Origin: Erythrocercus mccallii
Lineage: Eukaryota > Chordata > Aves > Passeriformes > Dicruridae
Assembly (NCBI GenBank): GCA_013397435.1
Contig: VZRG01000521.1
Span: 1-64,000, forward strand
Length of the DNA stretch: 64,000 bases
Direction: 5' to 3'
Part shown: positions 1-10,340 of the stretch, in pieces
Layout: each line of letters begins with the position of its first letter
Numbering within the stretch: the first letter of the stretch is position 1
The notes under the pieces: model-generated
What the model saw: the letters and a program-made list of their open reading frames with translations, nothing else
Database searches by the model: none
Told to the model about the DNA's origin: nothing
Program-made: the position numbers and the translations under genes

Positions 1-700
1 GTGAGCTCCCCAGCCCTTGTACATCGGCTGTCACTGAGGGATGTAGACAATTCAGTCCTGAGAAACACTAAAAACCCCAAATGAAAGAGATATTGGCTAA
101 ACACACCCCTGGGGTGACTTCAACAGACACCTGCAGGTGGGGACTGATGCTCTTTATCCAACCCAGCAGTGCCAAGTGTTTTATAGGGGGTCACCCGGGC
201 TTGGCTTTCACAGGAGGAACAGGGCCTGGCCTAAGGCTCTTTGTTAGAAAGGGAGGCCAAATCCAGCCCCTACAGCTTTCCCAAGGATCCCAGATTTGTC
301 ATCTCCATCACGACGACGACTGCAAGCCTGGTGTTTATTTTGCTGAAGGAGGACCTCACAACAGGATGTGGTGATGGAGAACCTGCTTGTACGGCGCTCT
401 GTGCCCTCGGAGGGAAAGTGCCAGGAGTGGGGAACGCAGGCTGGTGCTCACAAGGGATCAAACGCCCTGGTGAGGGGCAAGTTACACCCTGACCTGGCCC
501 ACTTGGGAACAACTCGGGGCCTGCTGCTGTCAGCTGAGCTGGCTCAGACACTGGGTCTGTGCTGCAGCCGTGCCCTCTAGCTCCCTGGCTTTAAATCACC
601 TCCAGCTTTCCTGTTTCTGTGGGCTCATCTTCCCTCCTTAGGAACCTCTACATCAAAGCCGTGCAGGGAAAAATACACTGCTAACTTCTTTAAACAATCC
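1..700. other. Non-coding spacer, nothing recognised
   Basis: Moderate G+C unique sequence. Short open frames on both strands overlap one another and carry no recognisable domain. I see no repeat, splice-flanked exon or RNA gene. Confidence 0.6.
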
Positions 701-1330
701 TGGGCGTTTTGATTACAGGATCTGGCAACTACTTTTCCAGAGCTCGTGAACTTCTTGGAAAATCTCCAGGGAGTTTCTCTCTGGGGGAACTTTATATTTT
801 CTTGCTGATTTTTAAAAGTCTACTGATAACACTGCATGAGATATTTTTTTTTTTAAGCACCAAACTCTTGATGTATGCTGGGTTTGTAGGAGCTGTAAAT
901 GTAAATTGTTTTTCTTCTGGCCACTTATGTTTTATTTGAAACGTACAAAATCTGAGCATGTAGTTCCTGAGAGCTGGCCTAGAGAACAGCAGCACTCCCA
1001 AGTAGTTTGTCTCCTATCAAATGGCATTAATAATTTAGTCTCTAATTAAAAGTGAGGTCAAACATTGAAAAATGACTGAGCTAAATGGTTACGCTGTGAT
1101 GTATTAAAGTGCCTGGTGGGTTTTAATGGATGGAAGGAGCGTTGTTGTTTGTTTATGTACAAAACACTTTCAGTCAAAGACTGTAGGAGTCCCAAGCAAA
1201 TGTATTTAACTAACATCTTTTACAGGTTACTGAGTCAATGTCTTAAAGAGACAATTTTTGCACACCTTTTACATCCTTCAAATTGCTCAGCTACTTGTAA
1301 AACAGCTTCTCTTAATGAGGAAGGGAGGAA
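700..1330. promoter_or_regulatory. Candidate conserved non-coding element, A+T-rich
   Basis: The stretch is A+T-rich and repeat-poor, unlike its flanks. It includes a homeodomain core TAATTA at 1043-1048 and several TTTAA/AATTT words. No coding frame is convincing. The call rests on composition and motif content only; no alignment was possible. Confidence 0.3.
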
Positions 1331-2390
1331 AAAAACCTGCTTTGATGCCTCTCAGGCTGGTTCATCAGTTAATGTTAACACTCAGAAATATCTAAGGAGA
1401 TCTAAGACATTGTGGGAGAAGTATTTTGAAGGGAGCTTGTTTTTTATGTTCTGGAAGATGCTCTGGGTGTCTGTTCCCAGCATGCTGATGGCTGCTACTG
1501 CCCTGAGTGATTTTGGGAAAGTACCTGCCATTAGTTTGATTACTTTTTTTGTCAGCAGCCTTGCCCAGAAGCTAATCCTGTACTGAACAGCACCGTGCTG
1601 CCCCACCAGCTGCTCTTCCGAAGAAAAATGGGGAGGAGAACAAGATTTCAGCCCTCTGTGTGTAGGGAGGGAACCTGAGAGAAGGAGGACTCTGACTCTT
1701 GTGGGAGCAGGTCCCAGGAATAAAGCATGGGCAAGTAAGCAGATGTTGAACGCTCTGTCATGGCTCTTGCCAAAACCAGGGATGCCCAGAGCGTCCAGCA
1801 ACGGCCTGACCCACCTGAACAGCCTTCCCACCACACCATGGCGGGGTGCACTTGCTCTGTTCAAGGCAAATTGTGCAACACCCTGTCAGTGGGAGAGACC
1901 TGACTGCATGGAAGGGAGGGCAGGTTTCCCACTGTGGGCATGAGTGAATCATTTCGTAGATTCTTTGTGTCATTTCGGTGGAAATTTTATATTTCTGACC
2001 CAAAGTCAGGGCACAAAGGTCCTTGAATGACAGGAATATAGAAATGTATGTGATTGCATGGCTGGGATGCTCCACTGGGAAACTTGGCTTCTGTTTCCAG
2101 GGCTTCAGGGTTAACGCATTGGCTCCCCTATAGATCTGCTCTGGTGGTCTTACAGACACCTCTGCAGAAGGCTGAAGTAGAGGGTGATGATTTGTCTTGC
2201 TCATGGTAAACAAATCCAGGATATTCCACCAGATATCTGGAGCCAGAGGTGCTTTGTGCTGCCCAAGCACAACAGGAGAAACACTTCCACTCATCGAGGC
2301 TACAAATGGAGGCTGGGTTAAGTATGGACCCAAGAAGCTCACATTTCTTTACAGTACTCTTTGCAACCAAAAACTAGGAAACTCTAAGTC
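1330..2390. other. Non-coding spacer
   Basis: Mixed-composition DNA with a 194-codon reverse frame (1758-2342) that overlaps forward frames and shows no domain, signal peptide or known family similarity. I treat that frame as chance. No repeat family was recognised. Confidence 0.55.
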
Positions 2391-2704
2391 TCTACTCCTA
2401 AATATTTAGCTTTTATTTATTTGCATTCTTAGCTGACAATCTTTATATAAAAAGACAGGAAGTTGGAGTTTTGCACCTATTTCATTTAACACCACTTAAC
2501 TCCTGGCACTGGCCCAATATGTCTCCATTAAGAGGAGACTTTGCAAAAATTGTCCCAATTAAGCAGCAGTGTTGTGATTTGCTATTGTGAGGCTAAACTG
2601 GTTCCCTGGGAGATGTCCTAATGAGGTATCCATCTTGATTAAGTGCAGATCTGTGAAGTGCTTCCCAATTAAAGGACAGACTAGGCATGTATATTCTCCA
2701 AAAA
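2390..2704. promoter_or_regulatory. Candidate CNE with octamer and repeated CCAATTAA word
   Basis: A+T-rich island. It holds an exact octamer ATTTGCAT at 2419-2426, NKX2-like CACTTAA/TTAAGTG words near 2492 and 2640, and the 10-mer TCCCAATTAA twice (2553-2562 and 2663-2672). This combination resembles developmental enhancers. Function is inferred from motifs only. Confidence 0.35.
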
Positions 2705-2720
2705 TTTTTTTTTTTTTTTT
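2705..2720 (+). repeat. Poly(T) tract, T16
   Basis: An uninterrupted run of sixteen T. It could be a simple microsatellite or the tail of an unrecognised reverse-strand retroposon; no retroposon body is visible next to it. Confidence 0.9.
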
Positions 2721-3650
2721 AGAAATAGTTATTTGTGGAATCTCCTCTGGGGCTCACCTGCCCGTGGACAAGGACAATGTTTGCTTTGATGTGGGATGAT
2801 GCTGATCAGGCTTTTCACAAGTGGTCATGGACTGGCAGCACCCACTTTTGTGTCTGGGTCTCCAAATTCAGAGCAGCTGAAGGAGAAGGTCCACTGGAGG
2901 AGAACCCAGGCAGAGGCAGGTGTCATTCCTCCATGACCATTCAGCTTTTTCATCATGGGTTGATTGTGGGCTTATATTGAGAGGTTGGCAAAACCCCTCG
3001 CTCTCTGTGTTTCAAGTCACCTTTCTAAAACAGGGAGAAAGCGCTGGAGCTGAGGAGACAAGTGGTAGGAAGGTAGGAAGGACTCGGGTATTGATTGGTT
3101 TTATGGACAAACTGGGGCTGAGGCCATGGTGGAATGGAAGGGGAAGATGGACTTCCCCTCCCTCCATCTCCCTGCTGAAGCTACTGAGGTGCTCAATAGG
3201 AGGGCAGGGGGTGACTTGCAATGGGAAACCCCCTCTGGTTTTAAGGAGAAACTCCCCAGACTCCAACATTTCCCCATGAGAATGGCACAGCCCTGACACA
3301 GCATCCCAGAGAGGCTGTAGAGTCGTCACCCTTGGCATTTTGAGAGACCTGCTCTAGGTTTGAAGCTAACCTTGCTTGGGCCAGGAGGCTGGGTCAAGGA
3401 CCTCCACAAGTCCCTGCCAGTGCAGGTCTCCTGCTGAAGCCACACCTGCAGGGCTGGGATTAAAGTGGGGCTCCAGCAGCAGCCCCAGCCCTCCAGAGCT
3501 GCCCCACAAACCATTGGAGTGGGATGGAGTGGGCTTGGTGGGGTGTAAATCAGGAGGAAGGGGGAGAAAGGCAGTGCCGGAGAAGAAAAAAACACCTGAA
3601 AGTGAGTTTCTTCTCCAAGAAGTAAGAGCCTCACTTCTTCCCTTTCAATA
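2721..3650. other. Non-coding spacer
   Basis: Moderate G+C sequence with purine-rich patches. Overlapping short frames on both strands have no recognisable products. Nothing else is seen. Confidence 0.55.
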
Positions 3651-4740
3651 ACTTTCCCTTTAGTTTAAACCAACAAATGTCCATTTGTCATGTGTTAATA
3701 TTCACTCAATGTCCAGAGGACATACCTTGAAAGTTATTTATAACAAGACTTTTTTTTTTTCTTCTTCTAAGGAAACAGTGTTCTCATTCCATATTTCTTC
3801 TGTGCTACAGAATTACCAATCAACTGTTTTGGAGTAATTTTAAATACAATTATAAGGAATGTGATTAGGACAAATGCAAAAGAAGTTAAACATCATCAAT
3901 TCCTCAGTGCTGCCTTGTGGTTTACATTTTAGTATCGTTTAAGGGGATTTGCGCCAACCTTTTGTAGTAGATTAAAGGCAGATATTTTGTTTGTTACAAT
4001 CAAACCTATGATTTTAGTTTTATAAATTTTTAAAATATTAATTATAGTTTGAAAAGTACATGGAGGTGAATACATTAACTAGTTTCCTGCTTAGATAGCA
4101 ACTATTTGGTGTTTGGCATTAGATTAGCAAGGAGCAGGTTGGGAATTTTAATCCACCTTGTTAAGTTATTAAATTTTCTTTATTTACATACAGATCTCAC
4201 TTTCATTAACATTGTAACAGGTGGTCATTAACAATTTATCATTTGCTAGGCAGAAACAAAAAGAGATTTTGCTACCAAGTTTTCTCTACTGAGTGTCTCA
4301 ATTATACTGTGTAGCAAGGCTAAAACAATTACAAATACTGCTCTACAACAACGCTCAAAATTTGGGCCTATGTGGAAAAATCAGTAATCTTTGAAAATTT
4401 CACAGTTTGTAGTTTTACTCCGTGTAATTACATAAACAAAGCTTCTTTTAATTTCAAAAAGAGGGACATTTTTACTCTAAAACATCTGCTACATTAAAAG
4501 TATTTGGGTTGAGGAAAGTGTGGACCCCTTATTCCATCCTACTTATTTGCAACTTAGGTGAAGACTAATAGAATTTTAATATGATCTGTAATCACACTAA
4601 AAACTGTAGTTCAAAATTCCTGAGCATCACTTCAGAGCTATTGAATAGCCTTGGATCTAATTAGCATAATCATTTGCAGAGCCCTTGGAGTCCTATTTTC
4701 ACAACCTTTTTATATTCTGAAAACAGGGGGTTTATAGTTT
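3650..4740. promoter_or_regulatory. Long candidate CNE (about 1.1 kb)
   Basis: One of the longest A+T-rich, repeat-free islands in the window, with almost no open frames on either strand. Visible words include TTTGCGCC (E2F-like, 3948-3955), homeodomain TAATTA near 4036, and FOX-like TATTTACA near 4180. An eleven-T run lies at 3750-3760. Composition and motif density suggest a cluster of conserved regulatory blocks; conservation was not tested. Confidence 0.45.
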
Positions 4741-4778
4741 CTTTTCATTTTTTGGCATAGCAGAAGGACATGGCACAA

Positions 4779-4827
4779 TTTCCTCCTCCTTCCCTGCTCC
4801 CTCCTCCTTCCCCTCTGCTCCCCCCAG
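4779..4827 (+). repeat. Pyrimidine-rich tract ending in CAG
   Basis: About 47 bases of almost pure C/T built from TCC and CTCC units, interrupted by single G residues and ending CCCCCCAG at 4820-4827. It resembles a strong polypyrimidine tract plus 3' splice acceptor. The sequence that follows shows no coding frame of known type, so simple low-complexity sequence is equally likely. Confidence 0.6.
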
Positions 4828-6740
4828 GCTGCTCGTGCAGCACGTGCCACCCCCAGCAGGCACCACAGAGCAAAGCCTGGCCTCGCTGCATCACCCCAAA
4901 GCCTTGGAGACAGCTGGAGGCACTGGAAGCTTTCTCTCTTCCTCCTAAAAATAATGTGCTTGATAAGCCTATCTCTCTTTTTAGCATCGCCTGTTCCTTT
5001 TGGAAGGAGCTGAAGCCTCCAGCAGCGCTTTCGGCGCAGCCGCCTCTCCCCCATCCCTGCACCTCCAGGAACTGCTCTCCTCTTGGCAGCCAAGGGCTCG
5101 CTCTCACAAGGTGGTTTGTTCTGGCAAGGCAGCTAAATAGCTGTGGTCCTGGCACCGCTCTCTGTTTTGCAGGATAGAGTCCTCATTTCAGCCTCTTGTC
5201 ATTTGCAAGATTTCCAGCGATGCTGGTGCGTTTGTGATGATCCGTAACACGTGGGTGATTTAGAAGTGTTCCTCAGGCTTCCAGCTCCTGCTACACCCAG
5301 GAATTCAAGCCCCACTTTAGGATGACTTTCCCCAGTGTTATTTGAATTGTCATCTGGGTTTGGTGCATAACTCGGGCTGCAAGAAGCTCCTGCAGGATCA
5401 TATTTTATTCCACATAAAATGGCTTTGATGCGCTTAGAGCACATAGAGTGCTCCAGGATGGCTCTTGAATTGACTGATGCTGCCTCCATGTGTGGTGAAA
5501 GTAACCTTCATGTTACACTTGATCTTTTTCTGATCTGTTTAGGTAAGAAAGGATTATGGAGACATTGCAATTCTTACGCAGATCGAGCCACCAGGTCTTC
5601 ACTGCCCGTTTCATCCCTTTTGCTCTCCTAAATTGTGGTGAGAAGTTTAAAAACAACCATCACAGTTCACCTCAGGCTGACAAATCAGCACCCTAAACCC
5701 CTTCACTGGCATTTCTGTTTCATTTTGAATAGTTTATACCAGAACTGGGGGATCCCAGTCACCTCAGTTGTCCCACCAAGGCTCCCTCTATCAGCCTTAT
5801 CTGCAAGAACAGGAGACAAAAAAATCACCCCTGGAAAATCCAGTGCCACCAGGCTGGTTGGTGAGCTCTCGTGTCCAGTCACAAATATGATCAAACTCTT
5901 CGGCTTCTCCTTCAAAACACATTTTAAGTGTGTTTGGTGATCTGGGTTTTAATGTTCATTTTGCCCCTGGCAGTTTGTCTTTGTGGCTCACTGGAGCTCA
6001 GTGACTGGTTTTCAGTGTATTTCTGGACTGTCAGTTTGTTCCAAGCTGCAAAGTGATTCTCCTTCTGTAATTTGAGGACTTTTATGAATTGAACATCAAA
6101 GAAGTCTGTGAGTCCCGCTCTGTCTCTCAAGACTGATTCCTGCAATTAGAGTTTCCCTAAATCCTTTTAAATTTATCACTGCTTTCACAAATCCAAACCA
6201 CAAAGTGCTGGATTCCTGAGCTGTTTTATTTCCTCGCTCTGCACATCGTGGCTGAGTGTCAAGGGTTGGGACAGTCATTTCTGGCTTTAGTGGGAGCTGA
6301 TGGTTTGCTTCCAGCTCTAGACTAACACGGGAGTGCTTAGAGGAACCAGGTGTGAGAGTTCAGTCTGGGGCAGGTATATCCTCAAGGATTTGCTTTGAAA
6401 GATCCAAACCTGCATTCTCATTCTTTTTGTCTTCAGGATGCTTGTGGACCTGGTCCAGCAAATCTTCCTGCCTCGTTTTTGACAAAGGCCACACAAATGT
6501 GGAGAAAGGCCAAGTTCTGGTGGCTTTTTCCTGCTCCTGAGTGAGGCTATGTGTAGGTGGGTCCCCAGCCCTGATCTGTGTAGGCATCCCAGAGGATCCT
6601 CAGCTGGCATTGTTGTGTGGATGTCACTTGTGCTCTGGCTTGAGGGAACTATCCTGCTGGGTTGGTTGAGTGTGGTTAATGCCATGCTGCAGGTTTAGCC
6701 CTACCTGTGCTTCCCCCACCCCTTTCACACCCTCACCTGC
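4828..6740. other. Non-coding spacer
   Basis: Mixed-composition unique DNA. E-boxes CACGTG occur at 4841-4846 and 5248-5253. No gene, RNA or repeat family is recognised; the overlapping frames are chance frames. Confidence 0.5.
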
Positions 6741-6746
6741 AGCACC

Positions 6747-6766
6747 TTACTTACTTACTTACTTAC
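6747..6766 (+). repeat. (TTAC)5 microsatellite
   Basis: Five perfect TTAC units. The tract is flanked on both sides by the word ACCTGCAGCA, suggesting a small local duplication around it. Confidence 0.9.
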
Positions 6767-6799
6767 ACCTGCAGCATCACTTACTTGTGCTTGGATCCT

Positions 6800-7480
6800 A
6801 TGCCACGGGGAAGTAAATCTGTAAGAACATTTTATTTTAATAGACATGGAAAATTAATGCCTAGAGATTACCATAAAAAGGACACAGGCAGAATGCTTCC
6901 CTGCTTCTGCCACTGTTCTCTGCCTACATCCATTTTGTAGAAGCTTTTGAATTGCTTCTTTCTGACTAAAATCTTTCCGGAGCAAAGATGTCCTTGATTG
7001 TGCTATTTTAAAAAGTAATTTTCCCCACCCTTAAAAGTTTTTATCTGCAGCGTTTTGTATTTTTTCACTGACTTAAATAGCCCGGTCTCTCTCTTTCTCA
7101 AACTAGAATAGACAGTGCCTTTATTTATCCTGTTGGTACTTTAAACTGCAATAAGATAAATGGGCACAATTATAGATGTATACCAGAAAAGGAACATGTG
7201 TTCTAGCATATGTGATACTAACCTAAGCTGACATCTAAATGTACTTCTCAGATAACAAACATTACACACACACATATTTATTAAACTCAGCAACAGCCTT
7301 TGCCATCCTTTTCAGCTACTTTTAAACAGCTGGTGAACTGTCAAAACCACGTTAAATATTTTAACAAACAAGTTAAATATTTTTAGTTGTTTCTCTGATG
7401 GTAATAAGAATTCAGGATGGAGTAATCTAACTGCTTTTGTGAAACGCTCGAGGAAAAGCAGAGGATGATTTTATTTGGCT
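6800..7480. promoter_or_regulatory. Candidate CNE with helical-phase direct repeat
   Basis: A+T-rich, repeat-poor island. It carries GTTAAATATTTT twice at 7351-7362 and 7372-7383, a 21-bp period or two helical turns. It also has GATA-like words (AGATAA, TTATCC) and a near-palindromic GGAACATGTGTTCT at about 7189-7202. No coding frame is plausible. A developmental enhancer is inferred. Confidence 0.4.
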
Positions 7481-7517
7481 GTAAGTTGTGAGCCAACTTT
7501 CCCTCTAAAGGATTAAG

Positions 7518-7575
7518 CCGAGCTCTGCACCTGAGACCCGGCGAGCCACGCCAGGCACGGCAGCGCCTTCGCCGC
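7518..7575. other. Small CpG cluster
   Basis: Eight CpG dinucleotides in about 57 bp, far above the local background. It is too short to meet usual CpG-island length criteria. It sits between two A+T-rich candidate CNEs. Confidence 0.5.
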
Positions 7576-7599
7576 CCCCCAGCTCCTGGGATTTGTGGG

Positions 7600-7905
7600 G
7601 GGGAAAACCCCTTGGACTCCCTCCCGTGGGATTTACCACAGGTTAACACAGCGGATTAGATCATGGAAAGCTGCTAAATGTTTATTTACGGTGCCTGGGT
7701 GTTTATGGGGCTCTTCTGCTCCACTCCTGAGGTCCCTCCCCATAAACTCAGTCCCAAAAGCCTGGGGAGCAGCAGAGGTGTGGATTGGGCTGTGCAGACA
7801 CGTGTGGCAGAGAGGCCTTTCAGGGCTCCAAGGCAGGCTGGAAGCTGCAAGCAGCGACGATTTATATCACTAAAAGTCAGAAAGGATTTGCAAAGCATCC
7901 GTTCT
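7600..7905. other. Short spacer
   Basis: Moderate G+C. One E-box CACGTG lies at 7799-7804. Nothing else was recognised. Confidence 0.5.
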
Positions 7906-7909
7906 ATTG

Positions 7910-8410
7910 CTATTTAAGTGCAACAGAGAAAATCCACAGTGAAAAGGCACAGGCCAAGAGGCTTTTTATGTTTAATATACATAAAAAAGTTGAGTATTAT
8001 AACATGTGAGCAGGAGATAATGACAGGTGAATAAAAAGAAAGACAGCGACGTATCTAGCAAAGTGTCAGATTGATAAATAAATGAACAAAGACAGGAGAA
8101 TAAAAGGCTGTTATGAAATATATCAAATCTGATGTGATATGGATCGTGTTGCGGGAAGTTCAGTCTTCCTTTGCCGAGACAGGAGTCAAGGACAAACAGT
8201 TTGTCTGCGATTACGAGCTGTCCTGGCTGGGGAAATAAATACACCTGGAAGATGGCTCTGTCCTTCCCCCTGCCTGCCTGCCAGCACAGGAGCACCTGGG
8301 AAGTTAATACAACACAATTTATTATGGGTGGTGCCTCCCACGCAGAATTATTACAAACTGCTTCTGAGTGGATTATGGGCTCTCATGCAAAACTAAGAAG
8401 TAAAGAAAGC
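7910..8410. promoter_or_regulatory. Candidate CNE with FOX-like palindrome
   Basis: A+T-rich with retained CpGs. Motifs are TGACAG (MEIS/TGIF core) at 8021-8026, AACAAAG (SOX/TCF-like) at 8085-8091, and a perfect odd palindrome GACAAACAGTTTGTC at 8191-8205, two FOX-like half-sites head to head. Repeat-free and without plausible coding frames. Enhancer role is inferred. Confidence 0.4.
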
Positions 8411-9540
8411 ACAGCTCAGGCTGCATCCTCACATCTGTGAGGGGAAGCAGAGCTGGAAGCCAAGCGAGAGGATCGTGTTTTGCTGTAATGGAAGAATGAT
8501 TGATTAAACAGAAATTGGAGGATGTGGGGAGGAGCCTGTGGCATCTTGCTGGAGGGAGCAGGAGAAACCAGCTATGGAGATGCGATGGATCTTGAAAATG
8601 AATCTTAGCACCACAGAGAAGCTCAGTAGATTGTGGTGGATGCCCAGGAGTTGTGGTTCCTGCCAGGCAGCAGCACCCCCTGAGCAAAGGCAGAACAGGG
8701 ACAGCAGGGCTGGGAGAGGGGCCATGCTGTGTTCCCTGGGCAGCAGCGACCCTCAGGGGAAAGCTGCTGCTTTGGAGGACGATGATGGAGGCTACTGGCA
8801 GGTCAAACTCTCCTGCTGGAAGCCGAGGAACCAGAGAGGAACCGAGGAACCAGGTCTCTCTTTGGAGAGAGCAGGCTCCAGCCCTGACCTTCCTGCCCCA
8901 GGGGAAGGATGATCTCAGGAGGGGTCAGCCCAAGCCCTGGCCAGCTTGGGGCATCTGCCTCCCCAGAGCTGCAGTGTCAAACTGGCACAAGAGCCCAGAG
9001 GGGCAACAGCAGGGGAAAATCCAGCTGGCCATGTGCAGTACAGTGATATTGGGGTAAATGAGGGTTACAGAGCTACCTGGAGAGGCAGGAATGAAGGACA
9101 TCAAGAGGGACAGTGAAAGAGCCTTGGGGGCTGTCAGCCAGCCGTGGTGGGGGCTGTCTCTGCAGATGAATTGGGGCAGCTGTCCCAGTAGGGAAGCTGT
9201 CCCCTGAGCAAAGCTTTTCCCCAAGGCACACAGGGAGAATGGCTGAACAAACAGGAAAAAAACATTCATGCTGCAGAGCTTTTGGATGCTAAGATTAATT
9301 TTCCCCCAAAATTGAGAATTTACAGGAAATTGTCCAGGCATAACTTGATGCAAGAGTTTTGAAGAACCCCTCACAGGACAGCAGCAGCCTTCTTGGCAGT
9401 GATGGAGACATATCCCAGAAAAACTCAGAAAGGCCGTGAGGTTAAAAGGCTTGGCAAGAGCTCTGGGCAAAGAAGTTTTAAATTTTCCATACCTGGTTTC
9501 TGAGGAGGATTTTCCTGTGTTGAACCAGACCTGAGGTATC
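8411..9540. other. Non-coding spacer
   Basis: Purine-rich, moderate G+C. A short imperfect repeat of GAGGAACC occurs near 8822-8852. A 205-codon reverse frame (8925-9542) has no recognisable domain and looks like chance. Confidence 0.5.
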
Positions 9541-9614
9541 ACAAGCTGTTATAACTGAGCTAATGGTGTTTCATCACTCAGCATTACTGAAAATCTTGTC
9601 CTATATTTTTTGTG

Positions 9615-9616
9615 CT

Positions 9617-9651
<35 letters not shown>
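9615..9651 (+). repeat. (CTTTT)n / poly(T) microsatellite
   Basis: Four CTTTT-type units run into an uninterrupted T tract. This is a simple pyrimidine repeat, likely length-polymorphic. Confidence 0.9.
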
Positions 9652-9659
9652 GTTAAAAG

Positions 9660-10340
9660 CAAGAATTATAACAAATGCTGTCAGAATTACAAACACAGGT
9701 CTGATCTGCCAAGTGCTTCTCACAACAGGATCCCTGCTCATCACTCACAGTCCCAGGTCCAAGGAGGAGTTTTTGTTAAGAGACTCGGTAGAAAAATGTT
9801 TCTTTGTCAGCTCTGCTTGGCAGCAATCACCAGGCAGGCAGCCTCCTCTATTAGGATTGCTTTCTGTGTCAAACACCTCATCATTAGAAAGTGAGGCTTG
9901 AATGTTGTTCTTTAAGCCTTAGATCAACTGTGGAGGCTGAGATGTAATGGAAAAACCCGATGCTGGAAATTCTCGAGTCATTATCACAATTTATACTTAA
10001 AAGAGCTCCAGTTTTATAGCAAAAAGAAAAAAAAATCCATTCATTTTAATCATTGCAAAGATTATTAAAAGGTCTTGAATATTATTTATTGCAATTCTGT
10101 ACCAGTTCTAATTCACTCATTAATTCTATTCATCTTGAAACTAATTTTAAACTTCCAAAATTTACCGTAGCATTTTGAAAAGTTAAAGTAACTTTCAAGA
10201 TGAATAGAATTAATGTTTTCTTTCCCTCCTTACAAACTGTTTTCACCTTCAAATACAAACCATGACCATACCATGCTAATAGCTGCAAATGTATTCTCTG
10301 TTTAAGGTTTCAAAACCATTACTTGACAGCTGACGTGGAA
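9660..10340. promoter_or_regulatory. Candidate CNE enclosing a palindrome
   Basis: A+T-rich, repeat-poor block with TAAT-type homeodomain words and TTGCAA words. It surrounds the 98-bp palindrome at 10118-10215. Either the whole block is regulatory, or the palindrome is an old mobile-element relic inside A+T-rich DNA. Confidence 0.35.
10118..10215. repeat. 98-bp near-perfect palindrome (hairpin)
   Basis: The outer arms, 10118-10140 and 10193-10215, are exact reverse complements over 23 bp. Pairing continues inward with a few mismatches and one bulge, including AAACTTCCAAAAT against ATTTTGAAAAGTT, and closes on a short loop near TTTACCGTAGC at about 10161-10171. A transcript of either strand would fold into one long hairpin. 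Candidates are a palindromic MITE, a Eulor-type conserved hairpin repeat, or a pre-miRNA-like structure. I recognise no known miRNA sequence. Confidence 0.85.

Noticed and set aside
4779..4830. Polypyrimidine tract plus CAG as a real splice acceptor
   Set aside because: The downstream sequence has no recognisable exon and the tract is simple TCC-type low complexity.
7189..7202. GGAACATGTGTTCT as a steroid-receptor or p53 site
   Set aside because: The spacer between GAACA and TGTTC is 2 bp rather than the 3 bp of steroid-receptor elements, and it has a mismatch to the p53 half-site consensus.
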